Shown here in pieces: positions 61,592 to 64,000 of a DNA stretch of 64,000 nucleotides. The stretch is from Pseudomonas chlororaphis subsp. aurantiaca (GTDB taxonomy: Bacteria > Pseudomonadota > Gammaproteobacteria > Pseudomonadales > Pseudomonadaceae): NCBI RefSeq assembly GCF_013466605.1, contig NZ_CP059162.1, positions 1,674,001 to 1,738,000 of the forward strand, given 5' to 3'. Positions within the stretch are counted from its first letter, which is position 1; every line of letters starts with the position of its first letter. Both the position numbers and the translations under genes were made by a program. Below the pieces are notes generated by a model, which saw only the letters and a list, made by a program, of their open reading frames with translations, had not been told where the DNA came from and ran no database searches.

Positions 61592-62854
61592 ATGGATATT
61601 CGCAAGAGCGGTCTGGTCAGCAGCGGCGATTCGGGTTCCTACTCGGACCTCAACCGGCTTAACCAGCTCAAGGTCGGCGACAAGAACAACGACGCCAACA
61701 TGCGCAAGGTGGCGCAGGAGTTCGAGTCGCTGTTCCTCAACGAAATGCTCAAGTCCATGCGCTCGGCCACCGAAGCGCTGGGCAAGGACAACCCGCTCAA
61801 CACCCCGGCGGCCAAGCAATACCAGGAAATGTACGACCAGCAGCTGGCGGTTTCCATGTCCCGCGAGGGCGGCGGCATTGGCCTGGCCGATGTGCTGATG
61901 CGTCAGATGTCGAAGAACAAATCCACCACTGCGGCAGCGGCCTCGACCTTGCCCGGTGCCCAGGCTGAAAAGGTCGCGACGCCAACCGCCATCGCTGCCG
62001 GCACCACGGCATTGGGCGGCCCGTTGTCGCGGGTCAATGGCCAGCGTCCGCTGTGGGCCTCCCGTGCGCTGGAGCCACAGCGCGCCGCCGACAGCGGTAG
62101 CCATAACGATATGGCGCTGCTCAACCAGCGGCGCATTTCCCTGCCGAGCAAGCTGACCGATCGCTTGCTGGCGGGCATCGTGCCTTCGGCCGACAGTGCC
62201 GCCACCAACCGGACGGCCTTGCCGGAACGCACCACGGCCGCGACCGACGCGCTGGTCAAGAACAGCTCGCGCAGCTTTGCCGCGGTGCCGCACGGACGCA
62301 TGCAGATCTATGGCCGCGCCGTGGCCCAGCCACCGTTGGCGCCGGCGAAGAAAGCCTTCAGCTCGGCGGACGAATTCGTCGCCACCATGCTGCCGATGGC
62401 GCAGCAGGCCGCCGACCGCATCGGGGTCGATCCGCGCTACCTGGTCGCCCAGGCCGCGCTGGAAACCGGCTGGGGCAAATCGGTGATGCGCCAGCAGGAC
62501 GGCAGCAGCAGCCACAACCTGTTCGGCATCAAGGCCGGCAGCAGTTGGAAGGGCGACCAGGCGCGGGCGATCACCAGCGAATTCAGAAATGGGCAGATGG
62601 TCAAGGAGACGGCCGAGTTCCGTTCCTATGCCTCGTATCAGGACAGCTTCCACGATCTGGTGACCTTGTTGCAGAGCAACAATCGCTATCAAGAAGTGCT
62701 GAAGGTGGCCGATAACCCCGAACAGTTTGTACGTGAATTGCAAAAGGCCGGGTATGCAACCGACCCGGACTACGCAAGCAAGATTTCGCAGATTGCCAAG
62801 CAGATGAAGAGCTACGAGAACTACGCTGCGGCGGGCGCTTCCACGAATTTATAA
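61592..62854 (+). CDS. flgJ: Peptidoglycan hydrolase FlgJ
   Basis: 420 aa. The N-terminal rod-scaffold part (EFESLFLNEMLKSMRSATEA) is joined by a Ser/Ala/Pro-rich linker to a C-terminal glucosaminidase domain with catalytic Glu in AQAALETGWGKSVM and YASYQDSFHD. It opens the cell wall for rod assembly. The linker is longer than in enteric FlgJ (~313 aa), as is common in Pseudomonas. Confidence 0.93.
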   Translation: MDIRKSGLVSSGDSGSYSDLNRLNQLKVGDKNNDANMRKVAQEFESLFLNEMLKSMRSATEALGKDNPLNTPAAKQYQEMYDQQLAVSMSREGGGIGLADVLMRQMSKNKSTTAAAASTLPGAQAEKVATPTAIAAGTTALGGPLSRVNGQRPLWASRALEPQRAADSGSHNDMALLNQRRISLPSKLTDRLLAGIVPSADSAATNRTALPERTTAATDALVKNSSRSFAAVPHGRMQIYGRAVAQPPLAPAKKAFSSADEFVATMLPMAQQAADRIGVDPRYLVAQAALETGWGKSVMRQQDGSSSHNLFGIKAGSSWKGDQARAITSEFRNGQMVKETAEFRSYASYQDSFHDLVTLLQSNNRYQEVLKVADNPEQFVRELQKAGYATDPDYASKISQIAKQMKSYENYAAAGASTNL

Positions 62855-62864
62855 GGTCTGAATC

Positions 62865-64000
62865 ATGAGTTTGCTCAATATCGGGATGTCGGGGCTGTCA
62901 GCCAGCCAAACGTCGTTGATGACCACGGGTAACAACATCGCCAACGCCGATACCGCCGGTTATTCGCGCCAGCAGACCGTGCAGGGCAGCAAGGCTTCGA
63001 ACCAGTACGGCAATGTCTTCATTGGCAGCGGTACCACACTGGCCGACGTGCGCCGGGTGTACAACAGCTACCTGGATGCCCAGCTGCAGACCACCACCTC
63101 GCTGAACAGCGATGCCGCCGCCTACCTGGGCCAGATCACCCCGGTGGACAAGCTGCTGTCGGACAGCGGCACCGGCATCACCGGCGCGCTGACCAAGTTC
63201 TTTGCCTCGATGCAGAACGTCAACGCCAAGCCGACCGACGATGCCTCGCGCCAATTGCTGCTCAGTGATGCGCAAGCCCTGAGCAACCGCTTCAATTCCG
63301 TTTCCAGCCAGTTGAACGAGCAGAACGCCAACATCAACGGCAACCTGAGCAGCATGGCTGACCAGGTCAACAGGCTGGCGGCCACTGTCGCCCAGCTGAA
63401 CCAGAAGATTTCCGAAGTCTCCAGCGGCGGCGGCATGCCCAACGACCTGCTCGACGCGCGCAACGAGACGCTGCGCCAGCTGTCGACCTTCGTCAAAGTG
63501 GATGTCTCGGAGCGCGGCTCGAACATCGACCTGTACCTGGGCAGCGGCCAGCCGCTGGTCGTGGGTAACACCTCCAGCAAGCTGGAAGTGGTCGCCGGCA
63601 AGACCGACCCGACCCGTTCTTCGCTGCAACTCAATCGCGGCTCGAGCGTGATCGATGTGACCTCGGTGGTCACCGGTGGCGAGATCGGCGGCCTGTTGCG
63701 CTATCGCAACGAGGTGCTGGACCCGGCGATGAACGAACTGGGGCGCGTGGCTCTGGTGATCGCCGACCAGGTCAACAGCCAGCTCGGACAAGGTATCGAC
63801 AAGAACGGTGAGTTCGGCGCGGCGCTGTTCAACAACATCAACAGTGCGGCCCTGATCAGCCAGCGCAGCATTGCCAGCGGCAACAACAGCGCGGGCTCCG
63901 GCAACCTCGATGTGACCATCAAGGACACCGGCAAACTGACCATCAGCGACTACCAGGTGACCTTCACCAGCGCCACCGACTACACCGTCAAGCGCTCCGA
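62865..64000 (+). CDS. flgK: Flagellar hook-associated protein FlgK (partial, 5' part)
   Basis: The ATG at 62865 opens MSLLNIGMSGLSASQTSLMT, followed by NNIANADTAGYSRQQTVQG, the HAP1 N-terminus. The frame stays open to the window end, giving the first 378 residues; the rest lies outside. FlgK joins hook and filament. 10 bp after flgJ. Confidence 0.95.
   Translation, partial: MSLLNIGMSGLSASQTSLMTTGNNIANADTAGYSRQQTVQGSKASNQYGNVFIGSGTTLADVRRVYNSYLDAQLQTTTSLNSDAAAYLGQITPVDKLLSDSGTGITGALTKFFASMQNVNAKPTDDASRQLLLSDAQALSNRFNSVSSQLNEQNANINGNLSSMADQVNRLAATVAQLNQKISEVSSGGGMPNDLLDARNETLRQLSTFVKVDVSERGSNIDLYLGSGQPLVVGNTSSKLEVVAGKTDPTRSSLQLNRGSSVIDVTSVVTGGEIGGLLRYRNEVLDPAMNELGRVALVIADQVNSQLGQGIDKNGEFGAALFNNINSAALISQRSIASGNNSAGSGNLDVTIKDTGKLTISDYQVTFTSATDYTVKRS

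Noticed and set aside
1..64000. tRNA, rRNA, integrase, transposase or phage genes
   Set aside because: None could be found by reading the sequence; the mobile-looking elements are all short and non-coding.

Overview
The window is a 64-kb stretch of GC-rich chromosome from a Pseudomonas of the P. fluorescens complex (P. fluorescens / chlororaphis / protegens type). I base this on recognisable Pseudomonas gene blocks (gbu, lap, plpD, a cpx-like set, scpAB-rluB, phh, flg), on the characteristic CGCGGGCAAGCCTCG palindromic repeats, and on codon use. Identification is by recognition of protein sequences and gene order only; no search was run. I see no prophage, integron, CRISPR array, transposase, tRNA or rRNA gene.

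Layout. 1-7.4 kb: tail of a LysR regulator, a 42-aa protein, an acyl-carrier-like protein, a metallo-beta-lactamase-fold hydrolase, then a guanidinobutyrate module (two transporters, an NTF2-like protein, gbuA) divergent from its regulator gbuR. 7.4-22.7 kb: tapT, then the complete Lap biofilm system: the secretion machine lapEBC, divergent from a compact 2125-aa LapA adhesin with a TAAG LapG site, followed by the c-di-GMP receptor lapD and the protease lapG. 22.8-37.9 kb: housekeeping and envelope genes (DUF454, yecA family, recQ, MarR regulator, FimV-like protein, plpD, SelW-like, DMT transporter, two AraC regulators, metallophosphoesterase, HD protein, DUF962, trkH, nitroreductase). 37.9-42.3 kb: a Cpx-like envelope-stress set with a good CpxR box, plus yciI and yciB. 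42.3-47.3 kb: rnm-yciO-scpA-scpB and rluB.

47.4-49.6 kb is the most unusual part. A 45-aa peptide gene with an excellent ribosome binding site is followed, across a hairpin, by a 319-aa protein resembling M29 aminopeptidases, below an AT-rich region that also carries a PhhR-like box. I read this as a possible minimal peptide-modification (RiPP-like) or peptide-processing cassette. Two further short reading frames (49 aa, and a 20-aa peptide with two Trp codons) lie between it and the aromatic amino acid permease gene aroP.

49.6-57.8 kb: aroP, arfB, an MFS exporter, two small-protein genes, and the phenylalanine-degradation operon phhABC, divergent from phhR with a perfect operator palindrome and a candidate sigma-54 promoter. 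58.1-64 kb: the start of the flagellar operon flgFGHIJK behind a good sigma-54 promoter; flgK runs off the end.

The window also holds several palindromic repeat families, including two copies of a ~142-bp element with terminal inverted repeats (one inside the cpx-like operon) and a lone end of the same element.
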